A DNA stretch of 64,000 bases from Rutidosis leptorrhynchoides (GCF_046630445.1 NC_092342.1:81580001-81644000); one strand, 5' to 3'. Shown: positions 48,958 through 60,965, counted from the first letter of the stretch. Numbers and translations: made by a program. Notes: generated by a model not told the origin, from the sequence alone.

Positions 48958-49105
48958 CCATCATTCCGGGACAACTTCGGACATGATAAATTCGCCATCA
49001 TTCCGGGACAACTTCGGACATGATAAATTCGCCATCATTCCGGGACAATTTCGGACATGATAAATTCGCCATCGTTCCGGGACAACTTCGGACATGATAA
49101 ATTTG
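48958..49105. repeat. 37-bp tandem repeat, four units
   Basis: CCATCATTCCGGGACAACTT-type units beginning at 48958, 48995 and so on, the last two with single substitutions; present once in the other LTR. Confidence 0.9.
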
Positions 49106-49897
49106 AAGTACTAAAGCATCCAGTACTTTGGATGGGGCTTGTTGGGCCCAATAGATCTATCTTTAGGATTCGCGTCAATTAGGGTAGCTGTTCCCTAATT
49201 CTTAGATTACCAGACTAAAAAGGGGCATATTCGATTTCGATCATTCAACCATAGAATGTTGTTTCAGTACTTGTGTCTATTGCGTAAAACAGTTATAAAA
49301 GCGCATGTATTCTCAGTCTCAAAAAATATATATTGCAAAAGCATTTAAAAGGGGAGCAAATGAAACTCACTCATATAAATATTGTAAAACAGTTAATAAA
49401 GTATTTGCATGTATTCTCAGCCCAAAAATATATTTAAAAAGGGAATAATGAAACTCACAATATAATATTTTGTAGTAAAAATATTCATACGACGATACTG
49501 AACGTGCAGGGTTGGCCTCGGATTCACGAACCTATATCATTCATTTATATATTAAAACGTATACTTATAATCGAACAAATATACATATTATTATTAATTG
49601 TTATTTTAGTAATTTATATGATTCATTAATAACTTAATTAGTTATATTTATTATATATATATATCAATACAATTATGTTATATGTAAAAATATATATTTA
49701 TATAAATATCATTTGTTTGATAAAATAATACTTTTAATAACACTAAAATAATGACAATAATAATAATAATATTAAAAATGATAAGATTTGTAATAATGAT
49801 AATAATATTAAAAATGATACTTTTAATAAAAATGATAATTTTAATAGAAATGATAATTTTGAAAATTTTAATATAAATGGTAATTTTAATTTTAATG

Positions 49898-49956
<59 letters not shown>

Positions 49957-50308
49957 AATTTTAATAAAAATATTAATAATGATAAAAATAATAGTAATAA
50001 TGATAATAGTAATAATATAATGATATTGAAAATAATAATATTTCATTTTAAGTCATCACTTAATTAAAAGTTTAATCATTTTTATAACTATATTTGTATT
50101 TATAATCTACATGTATATAATCATAACCTTAATTATTTTCACTTATTCATAATAATAATAATAATATTTATAATATTTGTAATAATAATTGTAATACTAA
50201 TTATAAGACTAGTAATATTACTAACAATAATAATAATGACAATAATAATAGTAGTAATAATTATAAAAATAAGGATAAAGAGTATACCCCTTTTTTTTAA
50301 AAAGAATA

Positions 50309-50376
50309 CCCCAAACGGGACTCGAACCCGAGACCTCACGCTCACCCACAACATAACCCAACCATTGAACCAGTTG
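50309..50376 (-). other. tRNA-like segment in B's right LTR
   Basis: Minus strand CTGGTTCAATGGTTGGG (A-box-like), then GGTCTCGGGTTCGAGTCCCG (a very good B box, GGTTCGAGTCC, with paired T-arm), then T and A runs. Typical of the head of tRNA-derived SINEs. Confidence 0.6.
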
Positions 50377-51817
50377 TGTTTTTCTGAAACTATACATAAC
50401 CCATTTATATTTATTCCATCTTCGTTAAAATTCTTCTTCTTCAAATAATCTAGTCGACCATGGAACTTCTATAATCAAAATAACGAATTTGTGGGTTCAC
50501 TTAAGACTTGTAAACAATCAGAGAAGTATAAAATTGTGTCTTTGATTATCAAAAAAAATTTTAAAAAAAAACTCTCGCTGTTGCTGCTTCGCTGCTATGG
50601 AATGAGAAGAAAAAAAAATAATGATTTCATTTTTGGTAACGTTTTAGAAAAAGATTAAAACACGAGATACCTTGAAAATCAATCCTAGAAGCTATTGGTA
50701 TCGTCAATTTAACTTGAATCATCACAGAAAGTTTGAATTCGATTGAAGAACAAAAGTTGACTTTTTGATTTTAAAACTTTGACTCACGAATTCAAAGTGA
50801 ATAACGAAAATTGAATCGTGACACTTTGCAGGAAGTTTAAGTGGATGATTCCTAATAACTTCACATTTATAGATTTTGCTAATTGATTCGATTTTTCATT
50901 TTGGCCAAAAAAGTGAAGATACAGAGGGCCGCCTGAAAAGAAAAAAAATATATATAGTTTTCTCTCATTTTCATTTAAATCCCCAATTGACGACAGTTAG
51001 AAGGATTTATATTTGATACATATGAAAAATTCGATTAGCTTATTGTCCATAAAGTGAGATGGTTGTTTGTTTTATACAGAAAAAATGGCTCGACATTGGT
51101 TCACGGGCATAACATAAAAGCAGAACAATAATACAATTTGATTATTATATATGTAATTATTTGTTCTTATATATATTATATTTAATCTAAATAATAACTA
51201 AATATTAATAATATTAATAATACTTTTATTATTGATAATAATAATAATGATAATAATAATAATACATTTAACAAGTTTAATTATCAATAATTAATAATAA
51301 TGTTAATAATAATATTAATAATAATAATAATATCGATAGAGATAATAATAATAATAATCTTTAAAAATAATGATAATAATAATAATATGATAATATTAAT
51401 AATAAAAATGACAGTTTTAATAAAAATAATAAGTTTAATAATGAGTAACAATAATGTTAATAATAATAATAATAATATAACAAATTACATGTATTAAATT
51501 TCATATCTATATATTATATATAATATAACAAATAATGATTTTGATATTAATATTAATATTAATAATAATACTGAAAATAACATTAATGTAACAATTATAT
51601 TTTTAACTTGTGAATTACATTTAATAGATATATTTTATAATTATACAATACATATTAGATGATAACATATGTTGAATATTTAACATTTATACATATTAGT
51701 ATAAATACATTATATAATATGTGTTTGCATATTAAATATGAAAATATAATTGTTTTATATATCTATATAAGTATTATATTATTTCTTCATTAATATAAAT
51801 TTCAACATATAATATTT

Positions 51818-51825
<8 letters not shown>

Positions 51826-51905
<80 letters not shown>
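51826..51905. repeat. (AT)n microsatellite
   Basis: About 80 bp of AT dinucleotides. Confidence 0.95.
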
Positions 51906-51908
<3 letters not shown>

Positions 51909-52265
51909 CAATATAATAATAATTATGTATATAAATCATATATAGATTTATATATAGATTTATTTTAATAACAACTTTCTTTTCTTGTATTTTATTGTAC
52001 ATATTCAAATCTAATAATTTAAACTGTATTCTAAAATTTCAAATTAATATATACCCTTATTTTTTTATATTTATATATACTATATACATATATGTTTACA
52101 CACAATTGTTCGTGAATCGCAGGAGACAATCAAAGGTCAAATGATCTCATTAAAATAGTTCAAAATTTTTGAGACTCAACATAGCAGACTTTGCTTATCG
52201 TGTCAAATATTAAATCGTATCGAGAGTTTGATTTAAAATTAGTCGAAATTTTCCGGGTCGTCACA

Positions 52266-52770
52266 TCATGCTTGTTGTTAACAAAAGCTTCAATTTGAAT
52301 CTCACCAAGCTTTACAAGAAAATCATTAGTAATAATCATGCGTAACGATCCTACTCGTATTGCCGGATGTTGACTTTTTCGACTCAACGCATTCGCGACC
52401 ACATTCGCCTTACCCGGATGGTAAAGTATCTCACAATCATAATCCTTTACCACATCCATCCACCTATGTTGACGATAATTCAAATCTCGTTGGTCAAAAA
52501 GATGTTTTAAGCTCTTGTGATCCGAATAAATCGTACACTTGACACCATACAAGTAATGGCACCAAATTTTCAACGAGTTGACCACCGCCGCCAATTCAAG
52601 ATCGTGAGTCGGGTATCTCATTTCGTGTTCCTTTAATTGTCGAGAGGCATAAGCGATGACTTTACCTCTTTATATTAGAACACACCCGATCCCATTTAAA
52701 GAAGCATCACAATAAACCGTCATGTCTTCTACACCTTCCGGCAACACTAACACCGGAGCTTGACACAATT
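52266..52770 (-). pseudogene. Ty3/gypsy pol: RNase H, truncated
   Basis: Reads [42 protein letters not shown], then [15 protein letters not shown], the standard gypsy RNase H and connection. It stops at the B LTR edge (52265) a few dozen residues after the ALSR box, so the rest of pol (integrase, chromodomain if any) is missing. A frameshift near 52770 and a stop near 52670 break it from RT. Confidence 0.85.
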
Positions 52771-53246
52771 CTCTTTTAACAATTGGAAAACAATTTCTTG
52801 CTCGTTTTCCCAATTAAATCTCGCGTTCTTTCTCGTCAACTTCGTCAATGGGGAAGCAATCTTAGAAAAGTATTGGATAAACCGACGTTAATAACCGGCC
52901 AATCCAAGAAAACTTCGGATTTTCGTAGGCGTATTCGGTCGTCCCCAACTCTTTACCGTCTCAATCTTCCCCGGATCTACTTGAATACCATCTTTGTTCA
53001 CAATATGACCGAGGAATTGAACTTCCCTTAGCCAAAATTCACATTTGGAGAGTTTAGCATACAACTTCTCCTTCTGTAACGTCTTCAACACACCATGCAA
53101 ATGGTGTTCATGTTCCTTCATACTCTTCGAATAGACAAGTATGTCGTAAATGAACACAATTACCGACTTGTACAACATAGGTTGGCACACTCGGTTCATA
53201 AGGTCCATGAATGCCGTCGGTGCATTCATAAGACCAAAAGGCATAA
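52771..53246 (-). pseudogene. Ty3/gypsy pol: reverse transcriptase, C-terminal half
   Basis: [17 protein letters not shown], then [14 protein letters not shown] where the family has F-x-D-D: the first catalytic Asp is Tyr (codon 53146-53148). [15 protein letters not shown] and RSFLGLAGY follow. A stop replaces the second Tyr of GYYRRF at about 52885. In a different frame from the N-terminal half (shift at about 53247). Inactive. Confidence 0.88.
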
Positions 53247-55178
53247 CTACAAACTCAAATGCCCATAACGCATTCGAAAGGCCGTTTTCTCAATATCTTC
53301 CTCACGGACCCGCATTTGGTGATAGCCGGACCGTAGGTCAATCTTAGAGAAATATGTTGCACCTTGGAGTTGGTTAAACAAATCGTCAATCCGAGGCAAT
53401 GGATAGCGATTTTTGATCGTAACTTTGTTCAACTCTCGATAATCAATGCACATCTGCATACTACCATCCTTCTTCTTCACGAATAAAACCGAAGCGCCCC
53501 ATGGCGAAGCACTCGGTCGAATAAAACCCTTCTCAAGTAACTCTTGGGTTTGATTTAACAGCTCTTGCATTTTGGTCGGCGCTAAACGATAAGGATTTTT
53601 AGCAATGGGGGTAGCCCCCGGAACCAACTCAATGCGAAATTCAACTTGTCTTTCGGCCGGAACACCTGGCAACTCATCTGGAAAAACGTCTTCGAATTCA
53701 TTAACAACAGGAATTTCATGAGTGAATGGTGGCTCTTCACGAGTATCAACTACATGAGCAAGAAAATCCATATCACCACCACTAAGAAAACGACGTGCCC
53801 GAGCAATAGTGCATAATGGCACAAGTCTTCTCCATTTCTCACCATGAATAATTAACTCTCCCCCACTAGGGGTCTTCACACGGATAGACTTTTCATGGCA
53901 TGCGATATCGGCTCTATAACGATCGAGCCAATACATGTCAATGACAATATCAAATTCACCCAACGTCATCGGGATAAGATCAATTTTAAACATTTCGGAA
54001 CCAAACACAATACCACAATAATTACAAACATCAACCCCTAGCACTGTCTTGCCATCCGCTATTTCATCTTCTACCGAATGACTTAACTTAGCTAGTGGTT
54101 TATCAAGCTTAGACACAAATCGCGGAGACACAAATGATAAATTAGCACCGCTATCAAATAGTATCCTTGTCGGATTAGAGTTAACCATGAAAGTACCTGA
54201 GATAACTTCGTTGGATTGCTTGGCCTCATCATGGGTCATCAAATAATTACGTCCCCGAGCCGTACCCACCGCCTTCTCCAACTTCTTAACATGATCGGTG
54301 TTCAAATCGGGACACTCTGACCTTCGGTGTCCTTCTTTATTACAATTAAAACAAGTGATTTTGTTCGTCATAGAAGGCTTTGTACAATCTCGAGACAAAT
54401 GACCCCGTACCCCGCAATTGTAGCAAGAAGGGATAAAACTCCCGAAACCACCCTTCTTTACACTATTCACACTTTCGAAACCTTTCTTGTTTTTCTTGTT
54501 GGAAAAGTTCGAATGGCTCGAACCTTCAAATTTTCTCTTAGAGAAAGAGAAGTCGCTTCTTTTTGGAACCTCCGGCTCAAAACCCAGAGCCAATTCAAAT
54601 AACTCGTCAAAAGACTTAGCCATTCCCCGACTAATCTTACCCTTCAACTCATCGCTTAGTGTACGATAAAAATCTAGCATCAACTTGTGATCATCGCCAA
54701 CATACTCCGGACAAAAACGAGTCTTTGCCAAGAAGGTAGACTTGAGAGTAACCAAGTCCAATGAACCTTGTCGCAAATTGTGCAACTCGTCCCGGATTCT
54801 ATCAAGGTCGGAAGGAGTTCTGTATTCTGTGAAAAATTCCTTTTTAAACTCTTCCCACATCAAGCTCATGCATTGCTCTTCCCCATATAATCGGATTTTA
54901 TCGTCCCACCACAACTTGGCCTCTTCACGCAACATACTAGAACCGTACCTCATCTTCTTCTCGGGAGGACACTTCGCGGTACAGAAAGCCCCCTCGATGT
55001 TGGAGATCCAACATGTACTCTTCAACGGATCCCTTACTCCATTAAACATAGGAGGTTGAGCATCCTTGAAATTTTTGTAATAGAAGTCTCGCCTTTCATG
55101 CCCACCACTACCATCACCCCCTTCGCCCCGAGGATGAATGTTTCTAGCTTCTAATGCCTCTTCAATTGCGGCATTCAT
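53247..55178 (-). pseudogene. Ty3/gypsy gag-protease-RT N-terminal half (chromovirus-like)
   Basis: 643-codon open stretch. Order: gag capsid domain (residues about 35-205, with WWDDKI and [10 protein letters not shown]), two CCHC zinc knuckles (C252-C265 and C276-C289), retropepsin with [11 protein letters not shown] (catalytic D342), then RT from about 490 ([68 protein letters not shown] with the first catalytic Asp). It ends at a frameshift after RYGH. Boxes and two knuckles fit the Tekay/Del chromovirus group, but the chromodomain that would prove it is absent. Confidence 0.88.
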
Positions 55179-55415
55179 TCGCTCATTGATTAACTCGGTT
55201 ACTTGCCTATCAACCGATTCTTAGAAAACCTTTCGGACATCCTCAAGAAATTCCGCTCTTTGCTTTTTAATGATGGCCTCAACCTTGGCCTTAAACTCGA
55301 GGTCCTCGCTCGTACCTCCTTCATGGTTCTCGGGTCCGTTTCTCGTCTTCATACTATAAAACGGAAATAGATTAAACAATGAAACGAAAGGATACAACAT
55401 AATATTCATGTACAC
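55179..55415 (-). pseudogene. Ty3/gypsy gag N-terminus
   Basis: Open piece 55221-55415 in the same frame as the main ORF, separated by one stop at 55221-55223; continuing residues ([20 protein letters not shown]) join smoothly. True start may be the ATG near 55350 (MKTRNGPENHEGG). Confidence 0.65.
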
Positions 55416-55720
55416 CTCACCGCCCCATCTTGCTCAACAATCGTCGTACATCGCTTGTTTGACACGATTTGAACCTGTAACAATGGTAGCTAATCATTGT
55501 TACGCGAACACGTCGCATTAACTTGCTAGTACAACGTCTATCTCGCTTGATGATTTCAAACACAACACAAAACAAAACAGTTAACGCATAGTTAGTTCAC
55601 CTAAACCTAGGCACTAACCAATCCCGGTCAGACCCTTCTCCTACAAGTCCCGCATACAACGCATACACAAATAAGTCTAAGTCTAGGCACAAATCTCAAG
55701 TCGCCTAAATCCCTTAGACC
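55416..55720 (-). other. Gypsy leader between PBS and gag
   Basis: About 300 bp, non-coding, no repeat recognised. Confidence 0.6.
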
Positions 55721-55734
55721 ATGCTCTGATACCA
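55721..55734 (-). other. Gypsy primer binding site
   Basis: Minus strand TGGTATCAGAGCAT, two bases from the LTR edge at 55737. Confidence 0.85.
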
Positions 55735-56334
55735 CTTGAAACAACCCAACCCGTAATCAATACGACAATTTTTTTTTATTAATTAACCATTAGCGCCCAA
55801 TTAAACGGTTACATATAACCCTTTTAAACAATATCACAAGTTTAATGATTACAAACGGCACAAAGGCCCTTAACAAATGTAATACAAGTTCGACCCATTC
55901 AAAATGATAGTTTTAATTCAAACGACACTTGAGCATGGTTTGGGGCTAAACTACCCAAAACACTAGGTCGACTTCTAAAAGGCTTCATCAAGCATCCAAC
56001 CAGGGAAACTAGTGCCCAACATCCCCTTTCCCTCTCTCCGCACCTGCATCTAAAAAGTTATACAACGAGAGGGTAAGCAAAACGCTTAGTGAATGCAATA
56101 ATTATACACATACATATATAACTTACTTACTTGCAAACACTTATACCAAATCCGCATACATACTAGCAATATAATTAGCATACCTTCATAGTGTATAGCG
56201 TTAAATCCTCAATAACATAAGCTAGTACAGCAATAGCATATAACGCACACAATACAATATGCTACCACACAAATACACAACCATTGATGTTCACAACATC
56301 CATTAGTATTCAAATCCCAAGGCTAGCCCTACGA

Positions 56335-56590
56335 ATGGTATCATCAACATCGAACTTAAACCCCATCCGTCCCAAATAATGTGGTATCGTCAACATCGAA
56401 CTTAAAACCCACATATGAGGTATCGTCAACATCGAACTTTAACCCCTCATCAAATCACTACAATAGTGGTATGGCATCGTCAACATCGAACTTTAACTCC
56501 ATACATGAGGTATCGTCAACACCAAACTTTAAACCCTCATCCAACAAACAATAGTGGTATGGCATCGTCAACATCGAACTTTAAATCCAT
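56335..56590. repeat. Minisatellite with TCGTCAACATCGAACTT core
   Basis: Six copies of GGTATCGTCAACATCGAACT-type cores separated by alternating short and long spacers (about 37 and 50 bp), giving a higher-order pattern. Confidence 0.85.
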
Positions 56591-57754
56591 ACCCCACAAG
56601 CAGATAAATCATATGTATACATATATAATTATTCCACTCACCTTATCGCCTTTGGTGAACTAGGAATCAAGCTCGCAACCTTCAATGTAATGCACCTATC
56701 ACATTATGCATTTAATTAACATACAACTCTAGTGGACTAACCACCAACACTTTTCCCTTAGACATTTATTGTCCTAAAAGCATTAAATGACTCACATCCA
56801 CCAAAACCGCCCATTAATGGCTATGACTCGTCATAAATCACTAAAAGCTAGTGATTAGAGTCTACTAACACCAACTAACACAATTTATGGGTATTTCATA
56901 CCCATCTCACCCAACTAGGTCAACCATTTCCCATTTGACCCATTTTAACATTTAGTCTTACAAGTTTTTGGTCAAACTTAACCCATTAACAATCTTTCAT
57001 CATTTTGCAAGTGTATTTAGTGGCTACAACACAATTTCTACTTACAAATCTCAATTTACATGACCAAACCCTAGATTAACACCATTTGGGTTTCCTTGCA
57101 TTAAATTAACCCAAATGGGTCTTACAAGTCCTAAATGGCCAAACCCTAGCCATAAATTAACTAAAACTCAAAACACGGAGTTAAGACTTACCAACACTAT
57201 CCGCTCGTAGCCAAGAACGAGGAGAACAATTTTACTTCTTGCTCCAAAGATCAAATCTCAATTCTTTACTCTCAAATCTCACTTTGAATTCAAATGGGTT
57301 TTATGTTTGAGAGAGAAATAGAGAAAGAAAATGGAAAAGAAATGAATAAAAATGGATAAGTGGCTGAGATTTAGAGTCCCAATGAGATCCATACGTGAAA
57401 AGATGAAAATACCCTTGAACCACTCATTTTAAAAACTGAATTCGGAACCAGTTTGACAGCAAGGTCGCGGCGCGACCACTTCTAGCAGCGACGCGGCGTT
57501 CCACATGATTTTCGGGTTGTTCTGATCGCCTCCTGATTCTGAATTGTGTTATTTGTCGCGGTGCAACATCCCCCACCGCGGCGCGCCATTTGGCGGTGTC
57601 TGGCCAATCTTTTGCAACTTAGACCAACTATCTATTATACGCCTCGTACGTTCCATTCCCGCTTTATATATTCACCTAGAGTTTACCACATAGTCTCGCA
57701 TGACTTAATACACTCCTAAACCATGTGTATACTTACGCATGCATACGTTCTCAA

Positions 57755-57836
<82 letters not shown>
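57755..57836. repeat. Compound (GT)n(AT)n microsatellite
   Basis: About 26 bp GT followed by about 56 bp AT. Confidence 0.95.
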
Positions 57837-57841
<5 letters not shown>

Positions 57842-57959
57842 TATCGTACACACAAAATTAACACTTTAAAAACGTTTAAGCACATATACGAACAAGATAT
57901 AACGTTCTAACAATTAAATGTGTACCTTAAGTCATATACGATGAAAACGGGATGTTACA

Positions 57960-59930
57960 CACCTGAGCACCCTGAACTGAGTATAATCCATCATCGGGTA
58001 ACACTTATTCCTAAGCATCCGAACGATTGCAAAGTTGAACCTCAAAAATATCGTTTTATCATTTGGGATACTAATTTCGTTTATCATCTGGGATAATAAA
58101 GAGGCATTTCGACCACCTTGAAACTGCCTTTACCAACTCCATAATCAATCGCCTTAAACAAAACAATCAGAGAGAAAAAAAAAAAATAGGGTTAGAGTCA
58201 AGGTGAAACAACCTATTAAACCAACCTTGAATACAAAGGTCATGATTCGTCCAATTAACCTTCTAAAACAATATCGAGTTGCCGTCTCCCACTTATTTTC
58301 CAGCAAAGTCAAAGGCACGAGATTAGAAGAATTAACATGAGTGATTGCCGAAGCAATAACATACCATACCCCTTTACTCGAACAACATTAAAAATCGAGC
58401 GAACCTCACTCCCGTGAATCACCTTAATGACCCACACACAAAGAAAATCCGATTGATTGAAAAATCCCCATTTGCATTTGTGAATAAGACTAATATTAAA
58501 AGCTTTGAGACTCCCAACACCAAAGCCACATTTGTTAACCGGATCCATAATGGAGTCACATATTACCTAAATCATCCTCTTATTTTCCTTGGAACCACCC
58601 AAAAAATGATGATCACATGCTTTCAAATGGATTTTACTCCCGTCTTTGGACATTTAAAAATGGAGAAGAAGTAAACTCCTAAGATGCGAAGAACCACTTT
58701 GCTTAAAGTGAGACAACTACTAATGTACAAAAGCTTAGCTTTCTAAAAATTTATATGCTTTTGAAATTTGTCCACTAAAGGCCACCAGTTTTCAAAAAAG
58801 TTCATACTCACACCAACTAGAACGCGCAAATAATACAAAGACGAGCCACCAGGGGAGATTCTAGTAGAACGAGCCAAATTATCCACTTCAGTAAAACCAA
58901 CACCAATACCATACACGTGGAATTTTCCCACATTGATGAGAAGACCATATTGGACATGAAAAAGATGAAGCACATAAGATATGGATACGATCCCGATGGT
59001 TCCAATCCGAAATGATAACACCATTATTGACACATATAAATTAAAATAATCTAATATCTTGAGGACCTACGTGCACGCCTTTAATAAGATTATAGTCAAC
59101 AACATTAGAGATGGCTAAATTAACCTTCCATGACAATAATAAAAAGGGGCGTAAGGGGTCGCCTTGTCAGAGTCAACGTTTTAAAGGGAAGGGCTACCAT
59201 TCACCAAAACTGATGCACATGTTGATTGAACACACATCTTGATCAATTTTCTTTAAACATACCCGAATCCAAAACAACCAAGGATATGTCCAAATAATTC
59301 CAACTAACCGAGCCAAAGGCTTTTTCAAATCCACATTAAACATCAAGAACTGGGTATTTTTTCGTGTACCTGTATATAACTTCATTAAACATTAGGGGAT
59401 CACCCAAAATCTGTCTACCCGCTACGAAGGTCGTTTGTTCTTGACTAAGAATTTTATCAATAACTTTATATAATCGGGTTTTCCAACAACTTAGCGATGA
59501 TCTTATATTGCATTCTTATTAGCGAAATTGGTGTAAAATCCTTGACATCGGTGGGATTTGTAACCTTGATAATATGAGCAGTATAAAAAGAGTTTAAACC
59601 CCTTGGAAGCTCGCAATTGTTCAAAGCAGATTCAACAGCCACGATTACATCCTCTTTTAAAAAAGACCAATACTTTTTAAGAAATAAAAGTAAATCTGTC
59701 GGGACCGGGCGCCTTCTGAGCACCACACTCCCAAACCGCAACATGGATTTCTACTTATGAAGTTTCCTTCTAAAGCTCAATAACATCAACATTGAAACAC
59801 AATTAGCTGCATGAATATAAGGCTTGTCAGGTGTCGTATTACTCTCCCCGAACTTAGTCTTAAAAAAATTCAAGAATTTATTCTTGACTTTGCCCGGATA
59901 GTAAACTAAACCTCATTAGCCATGATACCT
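57960..59930 (-). pseudogene. L1-type LINE reverse-transcriptase fragment
   Basis: Minus-strand pieces in the order of a plant L1 RT ORF. 59466-59744: KKYWSFLKEDVIVAVESALNN, TPISLIRMQYKIIAKLL. 59194-59385: FNVDLKKPLARL, where FKVDFEKAFDS is usual. 58743-59033: YGLLINVGKFHVYGIGV, YYLRVLVGVSMNF. 58309-58548: NKCGFGVGSLKAFNISLIHK. All in different frames with many stops. The FADD-type catalytic box is not recoverable near 59020. Probably 5'-truncated and old. No poly(A) tail or TSD identified. Confidence 0.8.
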
Positions 59931-60170
59931 TAGATAGATTAATTTATACGTTTTTAATTTAATAAACATGGAAAAGCATTAAATTCTCATCTCATAAGGC
60001 ATCTCATTTAATGCGGGATTTCTTCCCATGTTTAAAGCTCATCAATCAATTTTCCATAAGTGAATACACTCAGCTAATTCAAGGTCGGTAGCAAACATAG
60101 TAATAGATTTATTATAGATATATAGATAGATAGGGATTTACGGAGTAATATTATTTTATATATTAAATTG

Positions 60171-60171
<1 letters not shown>
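59931..60171. other. Non-coding, nothing recognised
   Basis: AT-rich spacer between LINE fragment and the AT microsatellite. Confidence 0.5.

Positions 60172-60225
<54 letters not shown>
60172..60225. repeat. (AT)n microsatellite flanking MITE
   Basis: About 54 bp; a second AT run (60900-60961) lies on the other side of the fold-back element. Confidence 0.9.
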
Positions 60226-60228
<3 letters not shown>

Positions 60229-60898
60229 TAGTAGGATCAAGAGGGAAGTAACCAATCGGGGGGAAGCGGGGGGAAGCAAATTTTTTTTTTCGCTTTTTGA
60301 AAAAACTTTGTTCACAAACATTATATATTGGATGAAAATATGAACATTTAATAAAGACACTTTATGATAAATGTTTTTATTTTTAATTTGGCGGAAAAAC
60401 GCTCGAAGAACTAATATATAGCAATTATCGTGTTTTCGAGCGTATGTTGAGGTTTTAGATATTAGGGTTTAGATATTAGGGTTTATAGGATTTAGATATT
60501 AGGGTTTAGAAATTTAGGGTTTAGGGTTTAGATTTAGGATTTAGATTGAGTTTTTAACACGAACGGTTTAGAGTTTAGGGTTTAGGGTTTGGTGTTTTGG
60601 GTTTATGGAATAAATCCAAAAACACCAAACCCTAAACCCTAAACTCTAAATCGGGCTAAATTTTACTTCACAAAACATGAAAAAAAAACGTTAACATTCT
60701 TCACGAATAATATTATCTTGAATGTTATTTTTGTCGATCGTTTTCCCACCTAAATAATAACATTCATCACGAAATGTCTTTTCTAAATATTCATATTTTC
60801 GTGTGATCTTGATGCCTAAAAAAAAATTCCAAAAAAATGAATTTTTTTTTTGTTTCCCCCTGATTGGTTACTTTTCGATTGATTCTGCCCCTATATAG

Positions 60899-60899
<1 letters not shown>
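60226..60899. mobile_element. Fold-back MITE-like element with telomere-like core
   Basis: Imperfect terminal inverted repeats of about 50 bp: left contains GAAGTAACCAATCGGGGGGA, right contains CCCCCTGATTGGTTACTTTT. The ends sit in AT repeats, consistent with insertion into or origin of a TA run. The core (60450-60650) has degenerate TTTAGGG units and a long hairpin. No ORF. Superfamily not assigned. Confidence 0.65.
60567..60650. repeat. 34-bp-stem hairpin of TTTAGGG/CCCTAAA repeats
   Basis: Arms 60567-60600 and 60616-60650 are complementary apart from one inserted base, with a 15-nt loop. The stem contains three or four plant telomere-type heptamers. Confidence 0.9.

Positions 60900-60961
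<62 letters not shown>
60900..60961. repeat. (AT)n microsatellite
   Basis: About 62 bp AT run. Confidence 0.9.

Positions 60962-60965
<4 letters not shown>

Larger units (their letters stand above)
35464..52265 (-). mobile_element. Element B: pol-less large-LTR retrotransposon with nested insertions
   Basis: Left LTR 35464-44664 (interrupted by 39406-44410), interior 44665-48435 (3771 bp), right LTR 48436-52265. Minus-strand PBS and PPT are in place. The interior is colinear with element A's interior and also lacks pol. LTR ends align (AAGCGMCCCG... and ...GGGTCGTCACA), but the LTR middles differ greatly in microsatellites and about 1.5 kb of sequence. Flanking 5-mers (CGCGA left, TCATG right) do not match, so one edge is rearranged or these LTRs come from two related elements. 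Confidence 0.72.
48436..52265 (-). repeat. Element B right LTR (5' LTR, 3830 bp)
   Basis: Edges TGAAGCGACCCGCCC and GGGTCGTCACA. Carries a four-unit 37-bp tandem repeat (48958-49105; one unit in the left LTR at about 36001), a partial tandem duplication near 49300-49460, large AAT-rich tracts (49740-50040, 51180-51480) and (AT)n at 51826-51905. The tRNA-like segment is at 50309-50376. Confidence 0.75.
55737..57959 (-). repeat. Ty3/gypsy 5' LTR (2223 bp)
   Basis: Sense strand begins TGTAACATCCCGTTTTCATC and ends GGGTTGGGTTGTTTCA beside the PBS. Contains a six-copy TCGTCAACATCGAACTTTAA minisatellite (about 56335-56590) and a (GT)n(AT)n microsatellite (57755-57836). No partner LTR in the window. 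Confidence 0.8.

Noticed and set aside
48958-49105. CRISPR-like array
   Set aside because: Units are contiguous with no unique spacers; plant nuclear LTR context.
57960-58300. Left TSD of the gypsy element
   Set aside because: The candidate CACCT after 57959 has no partner, as the other end of the element is missing.
60450-60650. True interstitial telomere
   Set aside because: Units are few, degenerate and arranged as a hairpin inside a fold-back element rather than a long array.
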